A program made the position numbers and the translations under genes. The notes beneath the pieces are model-generated. The model made no database searches. It was not told the origin of the DNA and worked only from the letters and a program-made list of their open reading frames with translations. 64,000 nt of DNA from Dolomedes plantarius (Eukaryota; Arthropoda; Arachnida; Araneae; Dolomedidae): the NCBI GenBank assembly GCA_907164885.2, contig OU015498.1, positions 131,143,151 through 131,207,150 on the forward strand, read 5' to 3'. Positions within the stretch are counted from its first letter, which is position 1; each line of letters starts with the position of its first letter. Below are positions 1-12,250 of this stretch, in pieces.

Positions 1-1120
1 AAAGTACATAATTATAACAATATTAGTGGGATAATAAAATAAGTAATAGGATAATATACTAGTATAGCCATGAAAAGAATAACATAGACATGGTAATGGA
101 TATGGCTTAATTGAATCTCCATGCAGGTACATTATACCGAAAATCAGTTCTAATTCAATAGTAATCTACATGAAATCATACACAAAAACAATTCAATTCT
201 GATACTTGTAAATCAATGCTAAATCAATACACAGAAATGATACATTAAATACTTCAATTCAGGTAAACGTAACTCAACATTAATTAAATAGGAAAACATA
301 TTGACAATCACGCACTAAATTAGTTCAATTCAGAAAAATATAACTCAATACTATTTACACTTCTAGAGCACTGGTTTACTCGGATAATAATTACTATTTA
401 TACAATCACAATAATGCCAGTATGATCATAAAATAGATAATACGATAATAGTGCGTAATAATGAAAAAGAAATAACAGGTGATATAATATAATAAAATCC
501 TTACTAAGACACAAATATATCATATGAACACAATGCTTTTTACAATTATTAGATTATTCCTCTCTTTCATTCCACTTAAATTCTCTCATGTTTTTTAATT
601 CACTATATTCTTTAATACAGGGGAATAACTTCTATTTTTCTTAATCTCAAGATCTCTTTCCTATACTCTTTTAGATCTCTACATTGAGCGAAAATTAATC
701 CTTTCACCCTTCCAGTATTCATCTCTCTCAAGCTCAATTTTTCAATTACCTTATCCTTCAAACCTAACTGTAGTGTTCTGACTTATGATGACATCTGCTA
801 ATCAGAGTACTAATTTCTCATGATAGCTTGTCTTTGAATAAGCCTGTCCTATTTAAATGAATTTAAGATTCTACTGAAAGGTACAAATTTCCTCCTTCCA
901 TTTTTTCCCTTAACTTCATAATTAAAAAAAATAATAAAATAATTCTGACAACTTCAGCTAGTTTGGTTAAGGTATAATTATTATTCGTCTCTTTTTACAC
1001 ACTCAAAGGAATCGGGGACTCGCTCTTTCACCTCCCCCTCTAAAACACTACTTCGTTACTCGTCGTTTGACCTACTTCTGTTGGGTGGGGTCGGGTTCAC
1101 ACTGTTACTCCTAGCACGCT
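1..1120. other. AT-rich stretch without a recognisable gene
   Basis: No reading frame of convincing length or composition and no terminal repeats were found here. The last 140 bases are richer in C and G than the rest and contain short pyrimidine-rich runs, but I see no coding signal in them. Confidence 0.6.
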
Positions 1121-1507
1121 CTATAAGGCCTCAATGCTACAGGTAGTTCTGACGTTGTAATAATTTCTAGCAGGCTCCATTTTTACTCTCACAATATCAT
1201 ATTTACTTTTAGGAAATATACCAATAAACGATGACAATAGAGGAATGAGCTCCGACGGTAGACTCATGTTCGCAAATTCAGGTAATTTATCCTGAATGGC
1301 ATTCTGAGTCTTATAGTCTTCAGTCAAATCAAGTGTATTCCTGATTTGCATAGACGTTTTTGGATGCTCATGTTCTCCATTGCCATTCGTTAGCATTATA
1401 TCATCACAGTTATTTTGAACACGACCATAATATAATTTAGCACAGTTAGTATCATCAGAATATTCATTTATCATTTTACTCGACCTACATATCAATACAC
1501 GTGACAC
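1121..1507 (-). pseudogene. FLYWCH-like zinc-finger fragment (transposon-derived)
   Basis: A 128-residue frame whose first third ends in GEHEHP, with an upstream cysteine (CAKLYYG). This resembles the C-x(n)-C-x(n)-H-x-H end of FLYWCH or MULE-type zinc fingers, where the usual text is close to GEHNHP. The first half of the finger (the aromatic FLYW part) is not visible, and the rest of the frame is not recognised. Such fingers commonly come from MULE-family transposases. No terminal repeats were found around it. I take it as a decayed fragment rather than a working host gene. Confidence 0.35.
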
Positions 1508-4500
1508 CTAATTCAAATTAACAAAATACCAATTAAACAATTATATACCAATACACTACGCAATTACTAATTACACATATTAAAAGTATTGAATTAACCT
1601 CTACTCACAAATTTAAGTTAATAATAATAATAAAACATACTGCTAACGGAATCCAATAGACGTAAAGATGATACTACAATCACTTAATTTAATGTTCAGG
1701 TTAAATAGCTTCATATGTAAAGATAATAATATATGACTCAACTGGGTATCTACTGTATAACATACACCTTAATAGTTCTAGTTAGAAAACCCATAGTATT
1801 GTTATATTTTATGACTTTTACTTTTATTTTTAAGAATTAACTATTACCTAATTAATTGAAGTTGTTAGTACATTGCTTAATCTTAACACCCTCTTCATGA
1901 TGGACTCTCACCAAAAAACACACATACACAAATAACAAGGATAACGGTTTAGAGGAAAAAGATATTATTTATTAAAAGCCTTCCGGCCAACTTATTATTA
2001 CAAATTAGTACGACTTAGTTTCTCTAAATTTTTTTTTTTTACATTACCCGAAAGAATAGTACTGCTATAACAAATCTTCTTCCTAGCAGTTTACAAAGTT
2101 AGAGCTTTAGTGCAATTTTAATTAATCCCTGTCGACATAATTACAATAATACACAAAACAAAACATTTCTACACTTTATAATTCCAATTTTCATTTCGTG
2201 AGGTGGCTGGTGGATGTGCGCCTAACTTAATGACCTAAGGTCTTAATTAATAATGAGCTCCAATTAGGAAAAGATTAAAAAACTTAACCAACAAAAAAAA
2301 TCTTAACGTTACCTTCAGTCGACTGATGAGAATAAAAAAAAATCTGAAAATAAAAAGATAGCATAGGAGAGAGTGGAGAGTAAAAAAAAATAGGAAGGAA
2401 ATAAGTTAGTCCGGACTTGAAGAGTATCTTCTACTGCATGACAGCGTCTCGCCCTCTCCAAGCTCTCGGGTTATGGAACGGAAGATTCATCTCGGCAAAG
2501 AACGGGATGCAAGTCGGAGGATGCTCACGGCAGGCGGGCTGGAGTAGCATGTGTTCGCCTTGGAGTCAAACTGTGGCCGAGGACGAACCCCTTTCTGCCC
2601 TGTGTTTATCCGCCCCCGCAGGAGAAGACAAGTAAGGAGTTCCAACTGGCACCGCATTTTTAGACTTTGTACAAACGGCCCAGCACCACAGACTTTGCAT
2701 ATTTCGATCTGCCGCTTGCCATATTATTTTTTTCTTGGCATTAAAAAAAGCTTGGGCTTTGAAACTTACAAAGGAGTACCTTTTTTAGTTGACCCGTGAC
2801 AGAGCGGCCGGACGTCGACTCTCCTTGTAACCTTCCGCGTCGCCTCTCCCCTCTGAGTCGGGCATCTGCTAGAGTCATCAACATTCCGTTCTCGCTGGGC
2901 ATGGAGATTTCCAAAATGGTTGAAAGCTAAGGTATCGGATTTCCCGATAAGACATAGCAAGGGTTTAAGAGAGAGGAAAAAAATAGGTTTTGGAAAATCT
3001 AACCTTACGGCCAGACAAAAGGGTAATTTAATCAACTACTTTTTAATTAACACCGCAATCCACCAGCGAAATTCCACTCAGCCACCATCAACCACCTTTT
3101 AATATTTTTACCTCTATTTGAACACAGTTTTACTTTTTTTTTTTTGCATAAATAACTTATTTAAATTACATAACATACATACAATAAGTTAAAAGTACTT
3201 ATTTACACATGCATATTAACTCAAATATTTGAACACAACTAAATATCTGTGCACATCAAACATACAGGGGAGCACATCTAATTATTTGTGCCTAACAGTA
3301 GTTTATACACTGATAATTTTATCAATAACAATCTTACCTTGCGTTTGTTGCACTGTTAGCGGTAACACTGTTTTTATGAATTGTCCGTTATAATCATTAT
3401 GTTCCGGATTCTCTAAACACCATAGTTGGTTACTATGCATTTCACTAAAGTTTTGCATCAAGAATCTATGAGATGAGCACATCACTCAACGTGATCACAA
3501 ATGCACACACAAAACACTAAAATAACACTTCGCCGCTAGATGACACTTAGGGCCACATCAAAGGCTAATCAGAACCTTTGACAATCGCACTGCCCGTCAT
3601 AAATAATACTTGACGTGCACACATAATCACACTGATCTATATTTCATTTTTACACAATCTAATTGGATCTGTGAAGTCGGCAGGGTCTCTCTAATCAGTA
3701 ATAAATTTCTGTGCTCATTCATTACTCTCTTGTTCTGCCACATTCTGTCCAGGTAAACTGCATCTCGAGGACTCACCACATAACACTGTACAGCTTTCTG
3801 ACACGAATACTTTTCTTCTGAATATCGGAGAAACATTGCCACTCTCAAATGGGTTTAGTCCCGATCTCTTGTCAGCCCCTCTAGTCTTAGGCTGCAGAGA
3901 AAGTTCACTTTCTCCCCTTACTTAGTGTTTGTCCGAAGCTAGTGTCAACGACCTCTGATTATCACTGAACTCCTTCCATCTTGTATACGAATGAAAACGA
4001 AACTGTCTTTCCACTGCAACACCAGTGAGCTATTACAGCACTGTCTTCCTTCGTAACGGGGTTGCAATATGACACCCTGCTCGGTTCGGTGTGGGGAATT
4101 GGGAAGCAAGGCTCGTCCGCCATGTTTGTCCTTCTTGTCTTCTATTGCCTTAAAAATGCATATAAGTTCATTTAATCAATTTGGTTTCTTCTTATTAAAG
4201 TCCATTAGGTGTTCCTTCGCAAAGTAACAATCCTGTCGGCTTGTGACATTTCACCCCTGATTCCATAACACACACAATAATAATCACAAACGACGAGGTA
4301 GAGTTCTATAAAATTGCAGTCCTTTATTTCATACCAGTTGGGAGCGGATATCAGAGCGTCCTTCTAGCATGACGCGGAACATACAAGTGCTTACAAAGAC
4401 AGACAATCGCAGACTGCCTGCTCTCTTAGTCAGGGTCTGTACCAAAAATCAGCGACTGTTTACATCAACACAGATGTTTTTCGTGGGTGGTAATACTACT

Positions 4501-4800
4501 AAGAAGAACATTGGGTGCGTTTTATCTTTATGATATTGTTTGACACTTTTGATCCTTTATCTCTGGCACCTGCAGCCATTATCTCTGAGATATTGTGAAC
4601 TGCGGATTTTAGATGACTAGAGACGGGGTTTGGTTACTCCTTCTGGGCGGCATGGCTAATAATCCTATCAACTGAAAAGAATTTATTGTGTTATTTTCCC
4701 CACTGGAATTTGCAGATGTTCACTTGCTTTTGGGTGGGCTATTTCTGAGAGGAAGGGTCCTCTCTTAACAGATGTGGGACCCGAATTATAGAAATAGACG
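1508..4800. other. Unresolved intergenic DNA with GC-rich patches
   Basis: Short frames occur (for example 3627-3848 minus) but none is recognised. Bases 2400-2900 are much richer in GC and CpG than the surroundings, which suggests inserted foreign DNA. On the minus strand around 4240-4330, an AATAAAGG signal is followed by a GT-rich stretch and then TGGAATCAGGGG. That order resembles the end of an LTR followed by an initiator-Met-type primer-binding site. The partner LTR and any polymerase gene were not found, so this is only a hint of a truncated LTR element. Confidence 0.3.
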
Positions 4801-4820
4801 AGATTCAACTTATAATGTCA

Positions 4821-4839
4821 CATATATATACATACATAC

Positions 4840-4904
<65 letters not shown>

Positions 4905-4930
4905 CATACATACATACATATATATATACA
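4821..4930. repeat. (TA)n/(CATA)n microsatellite, left of the Tc1/mariner insertion
   Basis: Almost pure alternating TA with CATA interruptions. It resumes as pure TA directly after the mobile element at 4939-5486, so the two blocks probably were one microsatellite before the insertion. Confidence 0.95.
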
Positions 4931-4938
4931 TGCACATA

Positions 4939-5745
<807 letters not shown>

Positions 5746-5754
5746 GAATAAGAT

Positions 5755-7775
5755 GAAAGAGAAAACCAGTAATAGCTCTAAAGCTACTTGAAGCCAGGAA
5801 CATCCAACATGTAAAGAAAAGTATGAATAAGGTTTTTGACAGCATTTCTTCATCAGCGGTGTCAATACTGTCTAAAAACCAATGGATTGTTTCTGATGAG
5901 TATGATCTATCAAATAAACACACTCAGACACCGTACAATCCATTATTAACAGAAGAATTGAATAATAAATGAATTAAGTTTGAATAAAAGTACTTAACCA
6001 AAGAACACCAAGTCTGGCGCTAGTCAGAGTGGAAGTTAAGAACTTGTAACCGCAAGATGACTGACGTCATAAAACTTGCAACCATTGAGGTAGTGGATAC
6101 TCAGTTACAGACTTACTTAAGTTACCCTATTTTAAGACTATTATTCCATTATTTATTTAGTTTTTATTATTGTTACTACTATGAGTTAATTTTATTTTTG
6201 TTTTATTTTACTTATGATTTTTATTTTTATTTTTAGTAGTTATTATTTTTATTTTAACCTATTGTTATGTTTAACTTATTAATGCAACAGAACAAACTAT
6301 TCATTAAAACATAAACAACCAATTATGTTTTTGGATAGACTTACTGGGTAATTATTACGAGTTAGCACAGCTTTCAAGTCAATAATATGCTTATTCCTAT
6401 TGTCTTTAGAACATAGCCTATTTATACGAACTAACTGATTTACAATAATGTTATTAAAAACAGATTTATGTAAACAGGTTAGATAATTTTGAAATTTAAC
6501 AATATTAAAATTATAGTCAGATCTTTTGTCGTATAAGTCAAAAGTAAATTTATTGTTAGTACTTAATTTAATATTAATATCTAGATAGTTTACATTAATA
6601 TTATCATGGCTACTTTTAATTAGTTCCAAATTAGGAGGGTAAAAATTTAAGTCTATAGGGTTATTACTTTTATTAATTACTATTATATCATCTATATATC
6701 TAAATATATTGTAATTGCTATTTTCTATATTATTAATTTCAAAATAATATAAGTATAAATTAGCTAGCATACTTGAAGCATTACCACCTTGTGGTACACC
6801 TTTGGACTGTAAGTATATACTATTATTATGAACTATGTAATTATGTTTAGTTACTAATTCTAGGAGCCTATTGAAACGAGTTAGTTTAATTTCGTTGTTT
6901 AAGTATTGAATATTATTTTGTACTAACATTATGATTATCCTATTTAAATCAATTATATCAATATTATTAAATAGATCTTTAAAATCATAAGTTACAATAT
7001 ATTTACTGTTATCTAATGTTTGTAGTTTTCTAATTAAACTATAGCTATTATCAATTATACCACAAACACCAGATGTTATATTTTTATAGATTAATTTAAG
7101 GTATTTTAATAATAATTTACTTGCTTTTGTAGCATAAGTATTATGACCACAGGTTACTGCTCTAAAAGCAATAGGTGTTTTATGAAATTTTGGAACTAAA
7201 GTTATAAAAGGAAAATGATAAATGTTAGATGAAATACCTAGTAGTTTATATTTAGCTATGATTTTCTTAATAATAATATTAGTAGTTTCTTTTAATGGCT
7301 GAAAAAGATCACTATTTTCTAACTGTTTTTTTAAACATATGGCAAAATATTTTTTACAAATTATAACATAGTTGTTGGCTGCTTTATCTACATAAGTGAC
7401 TATAAAGTCATGTTGTAATTTTGTAATAGCAGCTTTAAAGTGTTTATAAGGATTATTAATGTTATTACTATTATTGGGTAATTTAGCTTGTACTAGTTTT
7501 AGTAAATTAATTTTCCAAGGGTTGAAAGCTTCAGTAGGTACAGAATAATTAATTGCTATTTTGTAAATAAATTTATCTAAATCAGCATTTAAGAAACTAA
7601 TTATTTTCTTATTATTATTAGTACTAGGTATTCTAAACTTAGTTCCCAAATTCATCAACTCTCGCAGTGCAACATCTTCCACAATATCCATATTGCCTGT
7701 TATTACATGACCATGTGTCGTATCTATATAACTATTGTAAATGGGCAGATGACAAACACAAGTTAAATTTATTGA

Positions 7776-7778
<3 letters not shown>
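5755..7778 (-). mobile_element. Penelope-like retroelement, copy 1
   Basis: The element reads on the minus strand and is bounded on both sides by (TA)n microsatellites (5487-5745 and 7779-7859). It holds a long uninterrupted reverse-transcriptase frame (6297-7778), then about 540 bases of AT-rich 3' sequence. A second copy of the 3' part lies at 9890-10330. I found no GIY-YIG endonuclease after the reverse transcriptase: the frame stops about 40 residues past the thumb-like segment. Elements of the Penelope group without endonuclease are known (Athena, Coprina). Element ends are inferred from the microsatellite borders. Confidence 0.6.
6297..7778 (-). CDS. Reverse transcriptase of a Penelope-like element
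   Basis: About 493 residues are open once the Tyr-Ile codons from the microsatellite are left out; the open frame itself runs into the TA repeat to 7862 and no convincing ATG is seen. Ordered motifs are THGHVITGNMDIVED near the start, DKAANNYVIICKKY, LVPKFHKTP followed by FRAVTCGHNT (finger region), TYDFKDLFNNID (first catalytic Asp), KGVPQGGNASSMLANLY (the PQG/PMG motif) and FRYIDDIIVIN (the catalytic DD pair, near 6672-6700). After that come LDINIKLS and a thumb-like VFNNIIVNQLVRINRLC. The layout fits Penelope-type reverse transcriptases rather than LTR or jockey-type enzymes. The absence of stops over 1.48 kb suggests a young copy. The AT-rich codon use matches the surrounding DNA. Confidence 0.7.

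Positions 7779-7859
<81 letters not shown>
7779..7859. repeat. (TA)n microsatellite at the 5' edge of Penelope-like copy 1
   Basis: About 80 bases of pure TA directly abutting the reverse-transcriptase frame. Open frames reading through it encode only Tyr-Ile repeats. Confidence 0.97.
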
Positions 7860-7863
<4 letters not shown>

Positions 7864-8885
7864 CATACATATATTTTTATATTAATATTATATTTTTATT
7901 TTGAATTTTTTTTAATAAAACATATCAGGCATTCACAAAGGTAAAGTCTACTGCGAAAAGTAGCCATTAACGAAGTTTTTTTTTACCAAAAACAGCGATA
8001 ATGATAACTGACTGTCTTCCGAGTCACATATTCCTTTCTGTTAACCATTTTCTTTGATGTTCGCTTGAAAAACCGCTCATTCGCGTTTCGCGCGAATAGG
8101 TGAGGCGAGCTCTATTAAGTCACAAAACTTTCAGCTGGGAACGTAATTGATGAGCTCTCGCCTCACCTAGCTCGGTAATGTGTGAGCCCGCCATTATTTG
8201 GTTACTTTTAAAATGAATGTAGCAGCAATTTTAAGATGGTCACGAATTATTCTATAAATTTGAAATTTCTTTTCACGTTACATTTGAGCAACGTAACTCC
8301 AAAGCATGTTTTCAATTCACATTAACTATTTTATTTATTTATTTTTTTTTTAAAGACGGCCGCCAAGCCTGGTATGTTTAAATATTTAAAACTTAAATTT
8401 TCAGAAACAGGTTATGATGAGTTTGGTCTAGGGAAGAAGGGTTTCTATCAACAAGTCATGCTTAACCACTTCACTTAGAAGTGAAAAATTCGTGATTAGG
8501 AAATTAAGTACTCGAACTTAATAAGCTTGGATATTTGATATCACACCATTTTTTAGTCGTAACTTTTATTTTGAAGCTTGGCGTTTTTTTTACTTTTTAA
8601 AAGCTTTTTTAGTGGATATCAGTTATTTTTTTGAAATAGGTAAATAACCATTCAGAAACTGGGCTTTTGTAGGCAAACAATTGCTTGATACCTGGAGTCT
8701 CATCATCAGTTACAAATGTGTCACTTTGTGAACTTAATTGGAGAACTTTTTTGTTTTTTTGAATCTCTGTAATAGGCCCGGTTGTTTTTTCGTTTTAATT
8801 GTAATTTGGATGGCATTTTTCTATTCTAGTCAATCTTTATAAAAACAATGGGAAATATCGTACTAAACACTATTTATACATCACT
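7860..8885. other. Non-coding stretch, no gene seen
   Basis: AT-rich with one CpG-containing patch at about 8050-8180 that holds an inverted repeat (listed separately). No frame or terminal repeat pair was found. Confidence 0.6.
8098..8168. repeat. Inverted repeat, CpG-rich hairpin
   Basis: AGGTGAGGCGAGCTC at 8098-8112 is matched by its complement at 8152-8168 with a two-base insertion, around a loop of about 40 bases. It may be the end of a small foldback transposon; no target duplication could be identified. Confidence 0.7.
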
Positions 8886-9619
8886 AGCTATTTGCCCGGC
8901 GTTGCCCGGGTATTTATTTGTCTCAATTTTTTTATTGCACAGGAAAAGGAATGGATTTTACATATAGTATAAAATTTAAGTAATTTAATTTACAGGTATT
9001 TAAAAGTAAATACAGTATACAAATGATAAAGTAAAATTACAAATTCACTCTATTATTAATTTAACTCAAAACTTGATTATAAACAACATTTTTAATTTCC
9101 TATATTCCCCTCAGTGACTCCGAAATTATGGATTCGACACTACTCTCGGTCATTTTGGACATTTTATATTCACCCTTTCTCCCCCCCCCCCCCCCCCAAT
9201 ACTGAGGAGGGCTGAACTCTCACTTAAACGGCATCGGAAGTGTCCCTATTCATCTCAGCGACCCCGAGAAACTACGTATTCGACACTACTCTCGATCATT
9301 TTGAGCACTTTATACTCCCCCCCCCCCCGCCTCCCCCACCAGTGCTGAGGGAGAGCTGATCTTGCACTTAAGCGGCGTCGGAAGTATGACTATTAATGTC
9401 AGCGACACCGAAAACTATAGATTCGACACAAATATTAGTCATTTTCGATTATTTTTATATGTGCCCCCTACGCCCAGGGGTGCTAGGGATGTCTCCCTCC
9501 CCCCAGTGTTTCCCGCGGGAGTGAGAACAACATCTGTACAAAATTTCATCTCAATCAGATGGACCGTTCGGGAACGCATAAAGGACACACACACAAACAT
9601 TCTCTTTTATATATATATA
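8886..9619 (+). repeat. Dispersed repeat with CTAGCTATTTGCCCGGC head, copy 1
   Basis: It starts with CTAGCTATTTGCCCGGCGTT and ends with a stretch of the type GGACCGTTCGGGAACGCATA followed by ACACAC and TATATA. A second head of the same repeat follows at 9620, so the two copies are in tandem. Heads of this kind are common dispersed repeats in arthropod genomes; I cannot assign the class. Three internal units of about 145 bp are listed separately. No protein is encoded. Confidence 0.6.
9108..9545 (+). repeat. Three tandem units of about 145 bp, each with a poly-C tract
   Basis: Each unit starts near CAGYGACNCCGARA (about 9111, 9256 and 9401), continues with ATTCGACAC and a TCATTTT segment, then a C-rich tract and GCACTTAARCGGCRTCGGAAG or a similar line. 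The third unit has lost the long C run. Tract lengths differ between units. Confidence 0.75.
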
Positions 9620-9850
9620 CTAGCTGTTTACCCGGCTTTGCCCAGGTATTTATTAATCTCAATTTTTTTACTACACAGGAAAAGGAATGAATTCTACCTT
9701 TAGTGTAAAATCTAAGTAATTTTATTTGCGGGTATTTAAAAGTATATGTACAGTATACAAATGATAAAATAAAATTACAAATTCACTCTATTATTTAACT
9801 CAAAACTTCATTATAAACAACACTTTTAGTTTCCTATATTCATCTACGCA
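9620..9850 (+). repeat. Dispersed repeat, copy 2 (truncated)
   Basis: CTAGCTGTTTACCCGGCTTT opens a segment collinear with copy 1 over about 220 bases (shared AGGAAAAGGAATG and CAGTATACAAATGATAAA). It breaks off at about 9840, directly before a 24-base motif (9851-9874) that is found again at 53937-53960. Confidence 0.65.
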
Positions 9851-9889
9851 CGGACTCCTATGTGAACAGGCCCTTAGTTAATGTTTTAT

Positions 9890-10327
9890 TTTTATTTTTA
9901 CTTCATTTTTATTGTTTTTCATTTATTTTATTTTTAGTAGTTATTTTCTCTAATTACTTATTTTGTTGTTTTACTTATTAGTTGCAACAGAACTAACTAT
10001 TCATGAAATCTAAAACTACTAATTATGTGCTTGGAAAGACTATCAGGTTAATAATTACGTGTTAGCACAGCTATCAAGTCTAAAATATGCTTATTCCTAT
10101 TGTCTTTAGAACAAAGCCTATTTATACGTACAAGCTGATTTACAATAATGTTCTTAAAAACAGATTTATGTAAACAGGTTAGGTAATTTTGAAATTTAAC
10201 AATATTAAATTCATTATCTGATCTTTTGTCTTATAAGTCAAAAGTAAATTTGCTATGAGAATTTAATTTTATGTTTATATCTAAAAAATTTACATTAATA
10301 TTATTTTGACCGCTTTGTATTAATTCC

Positions 10328-10330
<3 letters not shown>
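9890..10330 (-). pseudogene. Penelope-like retroelement fragment, copy 2
   Basis: This segment aligns along its whole length with the 3' part of copy 1 (about 6180-6610), with many substitutions. Translated, it gives the thumb-like segment and the LYDKRSD region, but the tyrosine codon of that motif has become TAA, so the frame is broken. It is cut off on its 5' side by a TA microsatellite (10331-10380), as copy 1 is. Only about the last 120 codons plus 3' flank survive. Confidence 0.75.

Positions 10331-10380
<50 letters not shown>
10331..10380. repeat. (TA)n microsatellite
   Basis: About 50 bases of pure TA, abutting the truncated Penelope-like fragment. Confidence 0.95.
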
Positions 10381-10382
<2 letters not shown>

Positions 10383-11848
10383 AGTGGAGCAAAATTTCAA
10401 GGAAGGAAATTTCTTCATTCCGAGCCGGAAGAAGAAAGGAAATTATTCTTGGGTTTCATTCAGCAAAGGAACTTTACCCTAGAGACCACTTTGTGTGTTT
10501 GTTTCGGTTCGGATAGAAATCGTTTCACCCATGAAGCTAAAGAGCTATATAGCTTTATTAGTTATAGCTTCATGGTTTCACCCTTCATATTTCTATTGGG
10601 CTCGGAGAGATTTAAATAGGAGTACAAAGGGTACGTTCCACGGATAGATATCTTCAAGCCCTGCTTCTAATACTCTTCTCAACCCTCTGCTCAAGATTTT
10701 ATCTTTATGACCTTCTTAAAGATTATGGGGTACGTCAGTGTTTTCCGTTAAAGGTTATGGAGCGAAAGTTTCTGAGCAAAGAAAATTAAACAAGATCTGC
10801 AAGCGCCAGAAAATACAATTTAGACGGAGCTTGCTGAAGTTTTCATATCAAGAGCTTGGTCATTTCATTAGTTTTGTTTGCTACCTTCGATTATTCGTCG
10901 CATCGTCTGCCTATTAAGCAACGCAAATACAGCTTAACTCTAAATTTCGAAAGTTTCACTTTCACCTTATAATGCGTCTGGCAACTCTAAATTTCCTCTT
11001 TCATGAATTGCCGGAAGTGACTTTAATCAAAATCACACCAATATTTACATGTGCCTTTTAAATATCCGTCTAATTTTATAATTATTTCAACAACTGGTTT
11101 AAAATAGAAAGCTGGTTGATTGCTCATTGTTGATCATTATTACTGAGAAGATATTCCAGGTCAGATTGGGTGTAGTTTAATCTTAATCACTTATCTGTTT
11201 AACGTTTCTATAAAAGTAAATTTCATTAGATAAGTTTTGTATTTTGAAATTATCGTTATAAAAGGCTATTACTCTTACGTTATAGTGTTTTTTTTTTATA
11301 TATTCATGATTTCAACCTTAAATAATGTACAATGTAGCTAAGGTGTTTTAAATGTGATTATTTATTATATACATATTTACGCGTTTCTTGGGCAAAGAAT
11401 GTTTTAGGGGTTAGAATTTATGTCGTAAAAGGTAATATGATTTTAATTTTAATGTCGTATAGTGCATAAGCAATTTTTGTTTCTGGTTTATTATGATGAT
11501 GAATTTGGTTTACAGAACCATAAGTGTACTTTATTTTCTTAATTTCTCCTCATCATTAGTTATGTATAGAAAATATTTAGAATGTGTAAACAGTCAAAAT
11601 ATATTTAAATATTTTATTGTGTTAGTCATAATTTAATAGCATGGTGAATGTATAATTTTAAAGCAATATATTTTCCTCTTATGTATTTTTTTCTGGTTTG
11701 CTATATCTCCTCGTTTTTGTCTACCACCTGAAATTTTGTTATATTACTTATTTTAATAAAACACAAACTCTCAACTAAATTTATTTGTGTCTAGACTGTA
11801 TAAGATGGTCAGGTTTATTGAAAACTATTTTTTTATCATCTTAAAAAA
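10381..11848. other. Region upstream of the PAK gene, possible 5' exon or promoter
   Basis: No coding frame. Bases 10,780-11,020 are less AT-rich, with several CpGs and an ETS-type CCGGAAGTGA at 11,011-11,020. A TATAAAAGG lies at 11,257-11,265. The first coding exon of PAK is preceded by a splice acceptor at about 14,249, so a non-coding first exon must lie upstream. These signals make this region a candidate, but no transcript evidence is available. Confidence 0.25.
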
Positions 11849-12250
11849 TGGCAAAAAAGGTTTTGACAATTCAAGAATCTTTAGATTTTGACTTTAGATA
11901 TGCAATCTATCTGTTTGCCCTCCGATCCTGGTCAGGTAACTAATGAAGAAAATATTTCAGTTAATGATTTAGGTGAAGTGATTCCACTAGATGTTTTTGG
12001 ACAAGTTGAACTAAAAGTTAAACAGTGGGAAGGTAGAAATCTTGAGAAGAAGAAAATAAATGGTAAGAAGTGAAAAAGACCCATTACAAGTGATACTTCA
12101 GACGATGATACAAGTATGAAAGGAGACAAATTGAAGGAAAAGAAATTATTAAATTAGAAAAAAAGCAAATAAAATGTTCGCTATTGAATCCAAAGAAATG
12201 TCAACACTTGTAGAGACCCAGGCTGAATTGGCAATGAAATCTCTGTAGAT
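11849..12250 (+). pseudogene. Possible piggyBac-type transposase N-terminus (eroded)
   Basis: ATG at 11,849 begins MAKKVLTIQESLDFDF. A neighbouring frame then carries LPSDPGQVTNEENISVNDLG and a later Lys-rich stretch followed by an Asp/Ser-rich segment (SDTSDDD). The order, a short LTIQESL-like start, LPxD then an acidic segment, resembles the N-termini of piggyBac-type transposases. Frameshifts and stops interrupt it, and the catalytic domain is not recognisable downstream. Confidence 0.3.

Noticed and set aside
2417..3102. Four overlapping short frames in the GC-rich patch
   Set aside because: They lie on both strands in overlapping frames, none has a recognisable motif, and their length is expected where AT-rich stops are locally scarce.
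4070..4330. LTR and primer-binding site of a retrotransposon on the minus strand
   Set aside because: The TGGAATCAGGGG match is partial, and no second LTR or polymerase gene was found in the window.
5830..5900. Possible hammerhead ribozyme (CTGATGA followed by GAAA), as known in Penelope-like elements
   Set aside because: CTGATGAAGAAA leaves no room for stem II, and the second CTGATGAG nearby is not followed by a pairing stem and GAAA.
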